Shown: positions 17,442 through 24,498 of the stretch, one piece after another
How positions within the stretch are numbered: the stretch's first letter is position 1
Layout of the letters: every line of letters starts with the position of its first letter
From: Streptococcus sp. oral taxon 431
GTDB lineage: Bacteria > Bacillota > Bacilli > Lactobacillales > Streptococcaceae
Assembly (NCBI RefSeq): GCF_023115445.1
Contig: NZ_JALDUI010000011.1
Coordinates: 1-49,953 of the forward strand
Reading direction: 5' to 3'
Length of the DNA: 49,953 nt
Program-made: the position numbers and the translations under genes
Notes under the pieces: generated by a model
Database searches by the model: none
What the model was told of the DNA's origin: nothing
The model's input: the letters and a program-made list of their open reading frames with translations, nothing else

Positions 17442-17469
17442 TTTTTTTCTTTAATTTAGTGTAAAAGAC

Positions 17470-17498
17470 TTGCTTTTTTATAAGGAAACGTTTACTAT
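17470..17498 (+). promoter_or_regulatory. scrB promoter with operator in the spacer
   Basis: TTGCTT (17470-17475), 17 bp, TACTAT (17493-17498). The spacer holds AAGGAAACGTTTACTA (17482-17497), a CG-centred LacI-type site, so ScrR bound here would sit between the -35 and -10. The remainder of the divergent gap is very A/T-rich with no reading frame. Confidence 0.7.
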
Positions 17499-17529
17499 TA
17501 AGATAGTAGAATTTATGGAGGAAATAGAA

Positions 17530-18984
17530 ATGGAATGGACTACTGAACGTCGTTACAGACGTTATGAAGATTGGACACAAGAAGAAAGAAAAGAAATCCA
17601 AGAAAAGATGGTGCAATCCCCATGGCATGTCAGCTATCACATTGAACCAAAGGAAGGACTTCTCAACGATCCAAACGGTTTTTCTTATTTTGATGGTAAG
17701 TGGATTGTATTTTACCAAAACTTCCCCTTTGGAGCAGCCCACGGCTTGAAATCTTGGGTTCAACTTGAGAGTGACGATTTGGTGCACTTTACTGAAACAG
17801 GTGTAAAAATCTTACCTGATACTCCACTGGATAGCCACGGCGCTTACTCAGGATCTGCTATGCAGTTTGGTGATCAATTGTTCCTATTCTATACAGGAAA
17901 TGTCCGTGATGAAAATTGGGTTCGCCACCCTTATCAGATTGGTGCCTTGATGGATAAGGATGGAAATATTAAAAAGATTGATAAGATCTTGATTGATCAG
18001 CCTGCTGATGCTACTGACCACTTCCGCGATCCACAGATTTTTAACTTTAAAGGACAATACTACGCTATCGTTGGTGGTCAAGACTTGGAGAAAAAAGGGT
18101 TTATCCGTCTTTACAAAGCTGTCGAAAATGATTATACAAACTGGCAAGAAGTTGGTGATCTTGACTTCAACAATGACCGTACTGCCTATATGATGGAGTG
18201 CCCAAATCTTGTCTTTGTTGGAGAACAACCTGTCCTTCTCTACTGCCCACAAGGTTTGGATAAAAAGGTTCTTGACTACGATAATATCTATCCAAATATG
18301 TATAAAATCGGTGTTTCCTTCGATCCTGAAAATGCTCGTATGGTAGATGTGTCTGAACTACACAATCTAGACTATGGTTTCGAAGCATATGCCACTCAGG
18401 CCTTCAATGCTCCTGATGGACGTGCTCTGGCAGTTAGTTGGCTTGGTTTGCCAGATGTGTCTTATCCATCTGATCGTTTTGATCACCAAGGGACTTTCTC
18501 ATTGGTCAAGGAACTTACCATTAAAGATGGCAAACTCTATCAGTATCCTGTAGCTGCTATCAAAGAACTCCGTGCTTCACAAGAGGAATTTTCAAATCGT
18601 TCTGAAACCAAAAACACCTACGAGCTCGAGCTTAACTTAGCAGCCAATAGTCAAAGTGAAATCGTTCTTCTTGCTGACAAAGATGGCAAAGGACTCTCTA
18701 TCAATTTTGACCTTGTCAATGGTCAAGTTACTGTTGACCGCAGTCAAGCAGGTGAGCAATATGCTCAAGAATTTGGAACTACTCGCTCATGTTCAATCGA
18801 CAACCAAGCTACTACTGTAAATATCTTCATCGATAATTCAGTCTTTGAAATTTTCATCAATAAAGGAGAAAAAGTATTTTCTGGTCGTGTCTTCCCTCAC
18901 AAAGATCAAAATGGAATCCTCATTAAATCTGGAACCCCAACTGGAACTTACTACGAATTAGAATATGGTCGCAAAACTAACTGA
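17530..18984 (+). CDS. scrB: Sucrose-6-phosphate hydrolase
   Basis: A 484-residue glycosyl hydrolase family 32 enzyme that splits sucrose-6-phosphate into glucose-6-phosphate and fructose. The three catalytic motifs are visible: LLNDPNGF (nucleophile Asp, about residue 43), FRDPQIF (about 165) and MECPNLV (acid/base Glu, about 222). The C-terminal beta-sandwich runs from about 350. The start is the ATG at 17530 (MEWTTERR); GGAGGAAA at 17517-17524 gives ideal spacing, whereas the ATG at 17515 overlaps that site. The 3' end overlaps scrR by 20 bp, so the two are co-transcribed and probably translationally coupled. Confidence 0.95.
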   Translation: MEWTTERRYRRYEDWTQEERKEIQEKMVQSPWHVSYHIEPKEGLLNDPNGFSYFDGKWIVFYQNFPFGAAHGLKSWVQLESDDLVHFTETGVKILPDTPLDSHGAYSGSAMQFGDQLFLFYTGNVRDENWVRHPYQIGALMDKDGNIKKIDKILIDQPADATDHFRDPQIFNFKGQYYAIVGGQDLEKKGFIRLYKAVENDYTNWQEVGDLDFNNDRTAYMMECPNLVFVGEQPVLLYCPQGLDKKVLDYDNIYPNMYKIGVSFDPENARMVDVSELHNLDYGFEAYATQAFNAPDGRALAVSWLGLPDVSYPSDRFDHQGTFSLVKELTIKDGKLYQYPVAAIKELRASQEEFSNRSETKNTYELELNLAANSQSEIVLLADKDGKGLSINFDLVNGQVTVDRSQAGEQYAQEFGTTRSCSIDNQATTVNIFIDNSVFEIFINKGEKVFSGRVFPHKDQNGILIKSGTPTGTYYELEYGRKTN

Positions 18985-19930
18985 TGTCGCAGAACTAGCA
19001 GGCGTCAGCCCAACTACTGTCTCACGTGTTATCAATAAAAAGGGCTACCTGTCAGAAAAAACTATTCAAAAGGTCAATGAGGCCATGCGGGAGTTAGGCT
19101 ACAAACCCAACAACCTTGCTCGTAGCCTCCAAGGGAAATCAGCCAAGTTAATTGGGTTGATTTTCCCAAAAATCAGCCATGTTTTCTATGCTGAATTGAT
19201 TGACAAACTGGAGCACGAACTCTTCAAAAACGGCTATAAGACCATCATCTGTAATAGTGAGCACGATTCGGAAAAAGAACGTGAATATCTTGAAATGCTA
19301 GAAGCTAATCAAGTGGATGGCATTATCTCTGGTAGCCATAACTTAGGGATTGAGGACTACAATCGCGTAACGGCTCCAATCATTTCTTTTGACCGAAACC
19401 TATCACCAGACATTCCTGTCGTTTCCTCTGATAACTATGCTGGTGGAGTCCTAGCAGCTCAAACCTTGGCTAAAACTGGATCCAAGTCTGTCATTATGAT
19501 TACAGGTAATGACAACTCCAATTCACCAACTGGACTTCGCCATGCAGGCTTTGCTTCTATCTTCCCAAAAGCTCCCATCATCAATATTTCCAGTGACTTT
19601 TCACCCCTCCGCAAGGAAATGGAAATCAAAAGTATTCTGAAAAAACAAAAACCAGATGCTATTTTCGCATCGGATGATTTGACTGCCATCTTGGTAATGA
19701 AGATCGCCCAGGAACTTGGCATCTCTGTTCCAGAACAACTCAAGGTTATTGGTTACGATGGAACTTATTTTATCGAGAATTTCTATCCTCATCTTACTAC
19801 CATTAAACAACCTTTAGAAGAAATTGCTCGCCTGACAGTTGATTTACTCCTTCAAAAAATCGAAGGAAAAGAAGTTGCCACGACTGGTTATTTCTTACCA
19901 GTCAGCCTCTTACCAGGTAAAAGTATTTAA
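18965..19930 (+). CDS. scrR: Sucrose operon repressor, LacI family
   Basis: A 321-residue LacI/GalR regulator. The N-terminal helix-turn-helix MVAKLTDVAELAGVSPTTVS (residues 1-20) is followed by the RVINKKGYLS recognition and hinge-helix region. A periplasmic-binding-protein-like effector domain covers about 60-321. The start codon lies inside the last 20 bp of scrB, with GAATTAGAAT upstream and no strong ribosome site, which fits coupling. It should repress scrA, scrB and itself through the CG-centred palindromes in the 17.2-17.5 kb control region, and be relieved by a sucrose-derived sugar phosphate. That is knowledge of the family, not visible here. Confidence 0.95.
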   Translation: MVAKLTDVAELAGVSPTTVSRVINKKGYLSEKTIQKVNEAMRELGYKPNNLARSLQGKSAKLIGLIFPKISHVFYAELIDKLEHELFKNGYKTIICNSEHDSEKEREYLEMLEANQVDGIISGSHNLGIEDYNRVTAPIISFDRNLSPDIPVVSSDNYAGGVLAAQTLAKTGSKSVIMITGNDNSNSPTGLRHAGFASIFPKAPIINISSDFSPLRKEMEIKSILKKQKPDAIFASDDLTAILVMKIAQELGISVPEQLKVIGYDGTYFIENFYPHLTTIKQPLEEIARLTVDLLLQKIEGKEVATTGYFLPVSLLPGKSI

Positions 19931-19935
19931 ACAAA

Positions 19936-19968
19936 AAGAGTCTGAGACAAAATAGTTCTCAGACTCTT
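19936..19968. terminator. Bidirectional terminator scrR / small membrane protein
   Basis: A twelve-base-pair perfect stem (AAGAGTCTGAGA at 19936-19947, TCTCAGACTCTT at 19957-19968). The T-run is better on the minus side (CTTTTTGTTT), moderate on plus. The right arm touches the stop codon of the minus-strand gene at 19967. Confidence 0.9.
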
Positions 19969-20194
19969 AATTTAGTATACTATCAATAAATAATATTATA
20001 GAAGCAATAATAACTATGATTTTACCTATTTGGATAAGTTTACTTTGAGATTTAAATATATTTTCTAACAAAAATATTTGGATCACACACATTATAGGAA
20101 TTAAATTTTTTGAAATCGAGAAGTATCCAAACAAATAGACTATAAATAATAAAAATAAAACTACATTGTATTTCTTATTCAAAACAGTTATCAC
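19967..20194 (-). CDS. Small hydrophobic membrane protein, unknown
   Basis: I do not recognise this 75-residue protein. It is almost entirely hydrophobic, with two or three membrane segments (VVLFLLFIVYLFGYF, then LIPIMCVIQIFLLENIF, then IGKIIVIIASIILFI) and a few Lys between them. I place the start at GTG 20194 because AAGGA sits 5 nt upstream; an ATG further out (20233) lies deep in the preceding gene. The reading frame overlaps the upstream peptide gene by 20 bp, so the two are coupled. Size and position recall bacteriocin immunity proteins, but that is inference from context only. The base composition is more A/T-rich than the neighbouring scr and mva genes. Confidence 0.6.
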   Translation of the reverse strand: MITVLNKKYNVVLFLLFIVYLFGYFSISKNLIPIMCVIQIFLLENIFKSQSKLIQIGKIIVIIASIILFIDSILN

Positions 20195-20366
20195 CAATTT
20201 CCTTAATTCCCAAAATAGTAGACCCCATGTCAACTACAGCATATCCGAATTTTGTAGCTGAAACCACCTCATTAGCATGAACAACTGAAACACCTTCTGT
20301 AAGTGCTATATTCAATATTACTGTACTAAGTAATGCAACACTCACCATTTTTATTTTTTTATTCAT
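20175..20366 (-). CDS. Secreted peptide precursor, unknown
   Basis: A 63-residue precursor that I do not recognise. It has a textbook Sec signal peptide: MNKKIKM, a hydrophobic core (VSVALLSTVILNIALTEGVSV), and a VVHA/NE cleavage site near residue 31. The mature peptide would be about 32 residues with one Cys, mixed polar and hydrophobic, ending in GDNCFE. The ATG at 20366 follows GAGGAGG (10-nt spacing); a TTG at 20372 is the alternative. A consensus promoter with an overlapping cre site precedes it and a small membrane protein follows. It could be a Sec-dependent bacteriocin, a signalling peptide, or the truncated remnant of a longer exported protein. Confidence 0.6.
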   Translation of the reverse strand: MNKKIKMVSVALLSTVILNIALTEGVSVVHANEVVSATKFGYAVVDMGSTILGIKEIGDNCFE

Positions 20367-20423
20367 AATCAAAAATCCTCCTCTCTATATTTTTTGATTA
20401 TGAATCTTAATAATTTACAACTA

Positions 20424-20452
20424 TGTTATAACAAAAAATGAAAGCGTTGTCA
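20424..20452 (-). promoter_or_regulatory. Strong promoter of the peptide gene
   Basis: Minus-strand TTGACA (perfect -35), 17 bp, TATAAC (-10 at 20429-20424), the best promoter match in the window. It lies about 60 nt upstream of the start codon. Confidence 0.85.
20439..20452 (+). promoter_or_regulatory. cre (CcpA) site on the peptide-gene promoter
   Basis: TGAAAGCGTTGTCA matches TGWAANCGNTNWCA at all 14 positions and overlaps the -35 and spacer. CcpA bound here should repress the peptide gene when sugar is plentiful. Confidence 0.7.
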
Positions 20453-20513
20453 ATACATACGTCTTGTTTTTTTGAACAAAAACAGAAAAACTGGCAAATA
20501 ATGTCATTGAATT

Positions 20514-20549
20514 AAGAAACTCAAATACGATTCTGTATTTGAGTTTCTT
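20514..20549. terminator. Terminator downstream of mvaA
   Basis: A fifteen-base-pair perfect stem (AAGAAACTCAAATAC / GTATTTGAGTTTCTT) with a 6-nt loop. It insulates mvaA from the peptide locus. The T-run is stronger on the plus strand, moderate on minus. Confidence 0.85.
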
Positions 20550-20602
20550 TTATTTGAAAAAACAGTAAAAAGCGCTAAAAATCAAACCAGTCTAAATTTT
20601 TC

Positions 20603-21877
20603 TTATGATCTTAAATGTTTCAATAGCGTTTGCGCTTTTTCTAGATTAAAGGTTTTTTCAGCAATCAAGTTTTCTACTAACTTGGGTACTTCTGCCTCAG
20701 TCGCACCTGCTAAAAGCGCTAAAGATTTCGCTTGAAGCTTCATGTGTCCATGCTGAATCCCTGTACTGACAAGAGCTTTAAGTGCTGCAAAGTTTTGAGC
20801 GAGACCAATCGAAACGATAATTTGAGCCAATTCTTTGGCAGATGGTTGACCTAGCAACTCATGACTGAGTACAACTCGAGGATTGAGACCAATCGAACCG
20901 CCCTTAGTGGCAACTGGCATCGGCATGGTCATCTCTCCAATAAGCTCTTCGTTTTCCAAATCTATAGTCCAACGACTGAGTCCTCGATAGGCGCCATCAT
21001 GACTTGCATAGGCATGCGCTCCTGCTTCGATGGCACGCCAATCATTTCCTGTCGCAATCAAAAGGGCATCGATTCCATTAAAAATTCCCTTATTGTGAGT
21101 AGCTGCTCGATAAGGATCTGCCTGAGCAAACTGGCTAGCTAAAACCATTTTTTCCGCTAGTTCACGCGCTTCATCCTTCTGGCGACTCAAATAACGAAAG
21201 GCAATACGACAAGTTGCTGTTACTAGAGAATCTGTGGCATAGTTGGATAGAATTCCCATTAAACTTTGCCCTTGACTTAGAGCCTCTAGACTTGGTTTTA
21301 AAGCTTCAAGCATGGTATTGAGCATATTAGCTCCCATTGCTTCCTGAGTATCTACATGGAGATAAACCACTAAAAAGTCAGACTCACCAGAAATTTTTTC
21401 AACTGTTAGCTCTCTGGCTCCACCACCACGTTTGACAATAGAGGGATAGGCTTGGTTTGCTTGTTCGAGCAACTCTGCTTTTTGACTCAGAATAGCCTGA
21501 CAAGCTTTATCCCTATCTGGAACCTGATAGAGGGCTACCTGACCTATCATTTGTCGCTGATGAACTTGAGCTGTAAAACCTCCAGCACGTTTGATAATCT
21601 TACTGGCAAAACTAGCTGCAGCAACAACAGATGGTTCTTCGGTCACATAGGGAACTGTGTATTCTTGACCATTTACCAGAACTTCTGGAACGATTGAGTA
21701 TGGAAGTGAGAAGGTTCCTACCACATTTTCACTCAATTGGTCCGCTACTGCTAGACTGAGATTTTCATTTTGCGCAAGACTTTCTTGGGCTTCAATAGTA
21801 GTAAGCGCCTGAGACTTAACGAACTCTAGGCGCTCTTGAATTGATTTTTTAGCAAATCCATTCCAATTTTTTTTCAT
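20603..21877 (-). CDS. mvaA: HMG-CoA reductase, class II
   Basis: A 424-residue class II 3-hydroxy-3-methylglutaryl-CoA reductase that makes mevalonate for isopentenyl diphosphate and undecaprenol synthesis. Diagnostic segments are ENVVGTFSLPYSIVPEVLVNG (residues about 49-69, the catalytic Glu region), GNDWRAIEAGAHAYA (about 278) and GGSIGLNPRV near 330. The length is normal. The ATG overlaps the mvaS stop codon by one base (TAATG), so the genes are translationally coupled in the order mvaS-mvaA. A terminator follows. The mevalonate-kinase genes are not in the window. Confidence 0.97.
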   Translation of the reverse strand: MKKNWNGFAKKSIQERLEFVKSQALTTIEAQESLAQNENLSLAVADQLSENVVGTFSLPYSIVPEVLVNGQEYTVPYVTEEPSVVAAASFASKIIKRAGGFTAQVHQRQMIGQVALYQVPDRDKACQAILSQKAELLEQANQAYPSIVKRGGGARELTVEKISGESDFLVVYLHVDTQEAMGANMLNTMLEALKPSLEALSQGQSLMGILSNYATDSLVTATCRIAFRYLSRQKDEARELAEKMVLASQFAQADPYRAATHNKGIFNGIDALLIATGNDWRAIEAGAHAYASHDGAYRGLSRWTIDLENEELIGEMTMPMPVATKGGSIGLNPRVVLSHELLGQPSAKELAQIIVSIGLAQNFAALKALVSTGIQHGHMKLQAKSLALLAGATEAEVPKLVENLIAEKTFNLEKAQTLLKHLRS

Positions 21878-23049
21878 TATTTTTCAACCTTGCTGTAGCG
21901 ACGTTGGTGTTCTACAATCTCAACAAGGGCATAGTCTTGCCCTTCATAGCCTGACATCGTTGCAGAACCAGACTCATCTAATTGGGCTTCCTCAAAGAAG
22001 ATTCGTTCATAGTCAGCAACACTCAATGCTTGACGTTGGTCTAGCAAGTCTAAGCGATTTTTCTGCAATTGCTTTTCAAAACCTTCAACCAATACTACAC
22101 TAAAGAACTCAGATACAGCCCCACTACCATAGCTGTAGAGGGCAATCTTATCCCCAGCTTTTAGGCTATCAGAATTTTCAAGAAGAGACAAGAGACCTAA
22201 GAAGAGTGAACCTGTATAAATGTTCCCAACTTTTTGGCTATAAATAATAGATTCATCAAAGTGCTTTTGAAGCAAGTCCTTCTTCTCTTGAGGCAAGGAT
22301 TTGTCTAGGATTTTTTTCAATCCTTTGAGAGCTAGCTTTGGATATGGCAAGTGGAAACATACAGCTTCAAAATCATCCAAAGTACAGTCATAACGCTTTT
22401 GGTACTCTTCCCAAGTCGTTTTTAAGCTATCAAGATATTGTTGCGTTGAGTAAACCCCATTTACAAATGGTGTTGTCGAGTAATTTGGACGCCAAAAGTC
22501 CATAATATCACGAGTTTGTGCAACATTATCATTATTGAAGACCATAACACGTGGATTTTGGCTAATCAACATAGCAACACAGCCTGCACCTTGAGTTGGT
22601 TCTCCAGGAGTTTCGACACCATATCTTGCAATATCGCTAGCCAGCACTAAAACTTTTGATTTAGGAGAATTTTCTACATGTAACTTAGCATAGTGAAGGG
22701 CCGCTGTTGCACCATAGCAAGCTTCCTTGATTTCAAAACTACGAGCAAATGGTTGAATTCCTAGCAAACCGTGTACAAAGACAGCTGCAGCTTTACTCTG
22801 GTCAATCCCAGACTCTGTCGCTACGATAACCATGTCAATCTCTTGCTTCTCTTCTTCAGTCAGGATAGAATTACCTGCACTGGCAGCCAAGGTAACAATA
22901 TCCTCTGTCAAAGGAGCAATACTCAATTCTTTTAAAAGGAGTCCTTTACTCAATTTTTCAGGATCAATTCCTCGGGTTTCCGCTAAATCTTGTAATTTCA
23001 AAACGTATTGACTGGTTGCAAAACCAATCTTATCAATACCGATTGTCAT
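21877..23049 (-). CDS. mvaS: HMG-CoA synthase
   Basis: A 390-residue condensing enzyme that joins acetyl-CoA and acetoacetyl-CoA. The catalytic Cys lies in KEACYGATAAL (about residue 110). The acid Glu is in VATESGIDQSKAAA (about 80), and the His is in FHLPYPKLA (about 233). I use the ATG at 23049 (MTIGIDKIGFA), which GAGGT precedes by 4 nt, instead of the ATG at 23070, which would add seven unsupported residues. First gene of the mvaS-mvaA operon, with its own promoter downstream of two successive terminator hairpins. Confidence 0.97.
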   Translation of the reverse strand: MTIGIDKIGFATSQYVLKLQDLAETRGIDPEKLSKGLLLKELSIAPLTEDIVTLAASAGNSILTEEEKQEIDMVIVATESGIDQSKAAAVFVHGLLGIQPFARSFEIKEACYGATAALHYAKLHVENSPKSKVLVLASDIARYGVETPGEPTQGAGCVAMLISQNPRVMVFNNDNVAQTRDIMDFWRPNYSTTPFVNGVYSTQQYLDSLKTTWEEYQKRYDCTLDDFEAVCFHLPYPKLALKGLKKILDKSLPQEKKDLLQKHFDESIIYSQKVGNIYTGSLFLGLLSLLENSDSLKAGDKIALYSYGSGAVSEFFSVVLVEGFEKQLQKNRLDLLDQRQALSVADYERIFFEEAQLDESGSATMSGYEGQDYALVEIVEHQRRYSKVEK

Positions 23050-23095
23050 ATTTACCTCTATTTTTATCATTCATTGTAAAAAATCGTTCACCTCT

Positions 23096-23104
23096 ATTTT
23101 ATCA
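23096..23104 (-). promoter_or_regulatory. mvaS promoter (extended -10)
   Basis: Minus-strand TGATAAAAT (-10 at 23101-23096). TTGTGATAAAATA is almost the same as the box before the split exporter at 24439, so the two units may be expressed alike. No good -35. Confidence 0.5.
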
Positions 23105-23124
23105 CAATTGAGGTCAAATGAGCT

Positions 23125-23152
23125 AAAAAAGACTTGATTCACCAAATCAAGT
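23125..23152 (-). terminator. Second terminator before mvaS
   Basis: ACTTGATT / AATCAAGT stem on the minus strand (23152-23145 with 23139-23132), then CTTTTTT. It is a backup to the hairpin at 23187-23217, and lies immediately upstream of the mvaS promoter. Confidence 0.75.
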
Positions 23153-23186
23153 TCATTATCTCATTTTTCAAATAGAACTTTAGGGC

Positions 23187-23217
23187 TACAAAAAATCGAG
23201 TCTTAGCTAGCTCGATT
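23187..23217 (-). terminator. Terminator overlapping the exporter stop codon
   Basis: AATCGAG / CTCGATT (23217-23211 with 23200-23194, minus reading) followed by a T-run. The 5' arm encodes the last codons of the exporter subunit, so the stem includes coding sequence and the TAA. Confidence 0.85.
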
Positions 23218-23652
23218 CTTTTTGAGATAATGATACAATTTCAACAAAACTGTCCCACTGGCCATTCCAATGGAGATAACAAGGGCCAACATCATAACTA
23301 GCATGGCACTAGAAATGGCATGGCCGTAGTCACCTGTAACGAAGAAGGAAGTGGTTCGATAGGACAGATAACCTGGCACTAATGGTGCCAGAATGGCTAG
23401 GGCAAAAACCACTGCTGGTGTTTTGTAGAGAATACTCATAATCTGGCTAACACAAGAACCAATCACCGCAGCAATAAAGGTTGCCAAAATAACATTGGTT
23501 GGTTCCTTGAGTATCAGATAGAGTAGCCAGATAGACATTCCTAAAACTCCACCAGGGATAAGCATGGAACGCTGGACATTTAAAACGATTAAAAAGGTAA
23601 TAATGGCAAGCAAACTTGCCAGAGCTTGCAATAAAAATGTTGTTAGTGTCAT
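23203..23652 (-). CDS. Threonine/serine exporter, small subunit (ThrE C-part)
   Basis: A 149-residue membrane protein of the DUF3815 type, corresponding to the C-terminal half of ThrE in corynebacteria. Four or five helices are visible (ITFLIVLNVQ, GMSIWLLYLIL, VVFALAILAPLVPGYL and LVMMLALVISIGMA); the LVPGYLSYR loop is a family mark. It starts 1 nt after the stop of the larger subunit, so the two halves form one exporter. The substrate is inferred from ThrE. Its proximity to no threonine gene leaves open other small acids, such as succinate or serine. Confidence 0.85.
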   Translation of the reverse strand: MTLTTFLLQALASLLAIITFLIVLNVQRSMLIPGGVLGMSIWLLYLILKEPTNVILATFIAAVIGSCVSQIMSILYKTPAVVFALAILAPLVPGYLSYRTTSFFVTGDYGHAISSAMLVMMLALVISIGMASGTVLLKLYHYLKKNRAS

Positions 23653-23653
23653 A

Positions 23654-24412
23654 TTAGTTCATGAGTATGAGGGCGACTGATGTTCCAGCCCCTAAGGCAA
23701 GGGTAATCAGCAAGGATTCAAACATCTTGCTCATACCAGAGTTAATGTGATTGGTCATAATATCTCGAACAGCATTGGTCAGAGCAATTCCAGGTACAAA
23801 AGGCATAACCGCACCCGCAATCACCAGATCAGCTGTTGATGGTAAACCAGAATAGCGCGCCCAAAATTGTGCAATCAAACCAAAGACAAGAGCTCCTGCG
23901 AAAGCAGTCATAAAGGGAATACGGATAAATTTTTCTACATAGAGCGAACAAGTGAAGGCAAACAAGGTCGCCACTCCTGCTCCGATTGCATCGTAGACAT
24001 TCCCACCGAACATGATTGAAAAGAAAGGAGCACTGAGGGTCGCTGCAGCAATTAGTTGAACATTGGTATAGGGAGATGCCTTGGCATTCAATTCCTTTAG
24101 TTGGATAAAGGCTGTCTCCAAATCCAGCTGTCCTGCTACAAGTTGCCGTGAAATCTGGTTGACATCACACACCTTCTCAATATTATAAGCAGAGGAGGTC
24201 ACTCGCTTCATACGAGAGATATTTGTATTTTCAATGGAAAAAAAAATGGCGGCAGGCATGGCTAGGACATTGCAATCCATAATGCCTTGCGAGTGCGCAA
24301 TACGAATCATAGTATCCTCAACACGATGGATTTCAGAGCCATTTCGAAGCAGAATCGTTCCTGCAAGCATAATGACATCAATAACTGCATTCAGTTTTTT
24401 TGATTCGTCCAT
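23654..24412 (-). CDS. Threonine/serine exporter, large subunit (ThrE N-part)
   Basis: A 252-residue DUF1212-type protein, equivalent to the N-terminal half of ThrE. A cytoplasmic start (GTILLRNGSEIHRVEDTMIRIA, about 18-40, the most conserved segment) precedes a set of membrane helices from about residue 120; PFVPGIALTNAVRDIMTNH near 210 is the second family signature. The ATG at 24412 follows GGAGGG by 5 nt. First gene of a two-gene operon that lies just after the stkP terminator, with an extended -10 promoter at 24439. Confidence 0.87.
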   Translation of the reverse strand: MDESKKLNAVIDVIMLAGTILLRNGSEIHRVEDTMIRIAHSQGIMDCNVLAMPAAIFFSIENTNISRMKRVTSSAYNIEKVCDVNQISRQLVAGQLDLETAFIQLKELNAKASPYTNVQLIAAATLSAPFFSIMFGGNVYDAIGAGVATLFAFTCSLYVEKFIRIPFMTAFAGALVFGLIAQFWARYSGLPSTADLVIAGAVMPFVPGIALTNAVRDIMTNHINSGMSKMFESLLITLALGAGTSVALILMN

Positions 24413-24438
24413 ATTTCCCTCCTTGATAAGCTTCTTTT

Positions 24439-24447
24439 ATTTTATCA
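24439..24447 (-). promoter_or_regulatory. Promoter of the split ThrE-type exporter
   Basis: Minus-strand TGATAAAAT (-10 at 24444-24439) in the context TTTGTGATAAAATA, near-identical to the mvaS box. Confidence 0.5.
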
Positions 24448-24458
24448 CAAATTTGAAG

Positions 24459-24496
24459 GAAAAAAAATCTTTGTCACAAAAACTGTGACAAAGATT
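24459..24496 (-). terminator. Terminator of the gmk-stkP operon
   Basis: A thirteen-base-pair perfect stem (AATCTTTGTCACA / TGTGACAAAGATT) with a 5-nt loop and at least eight T residues on the minus strand. It lies 2 nt past the stkP stop codon. Confidence 0.93.
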
Positions 24497-24498
24497 GG

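Noticed and set aside
17436..17464. TTGACA at 17436 with TGTAAA 18 bp on, as the scrB promoter
   Set aside because: The -10 matches poorly and TTGACA is half of a palindrome that fits an operator better. TTGCTT-17-TACTAT just downstream gives a stronger promoter, with the ribosome site at a normal distance.
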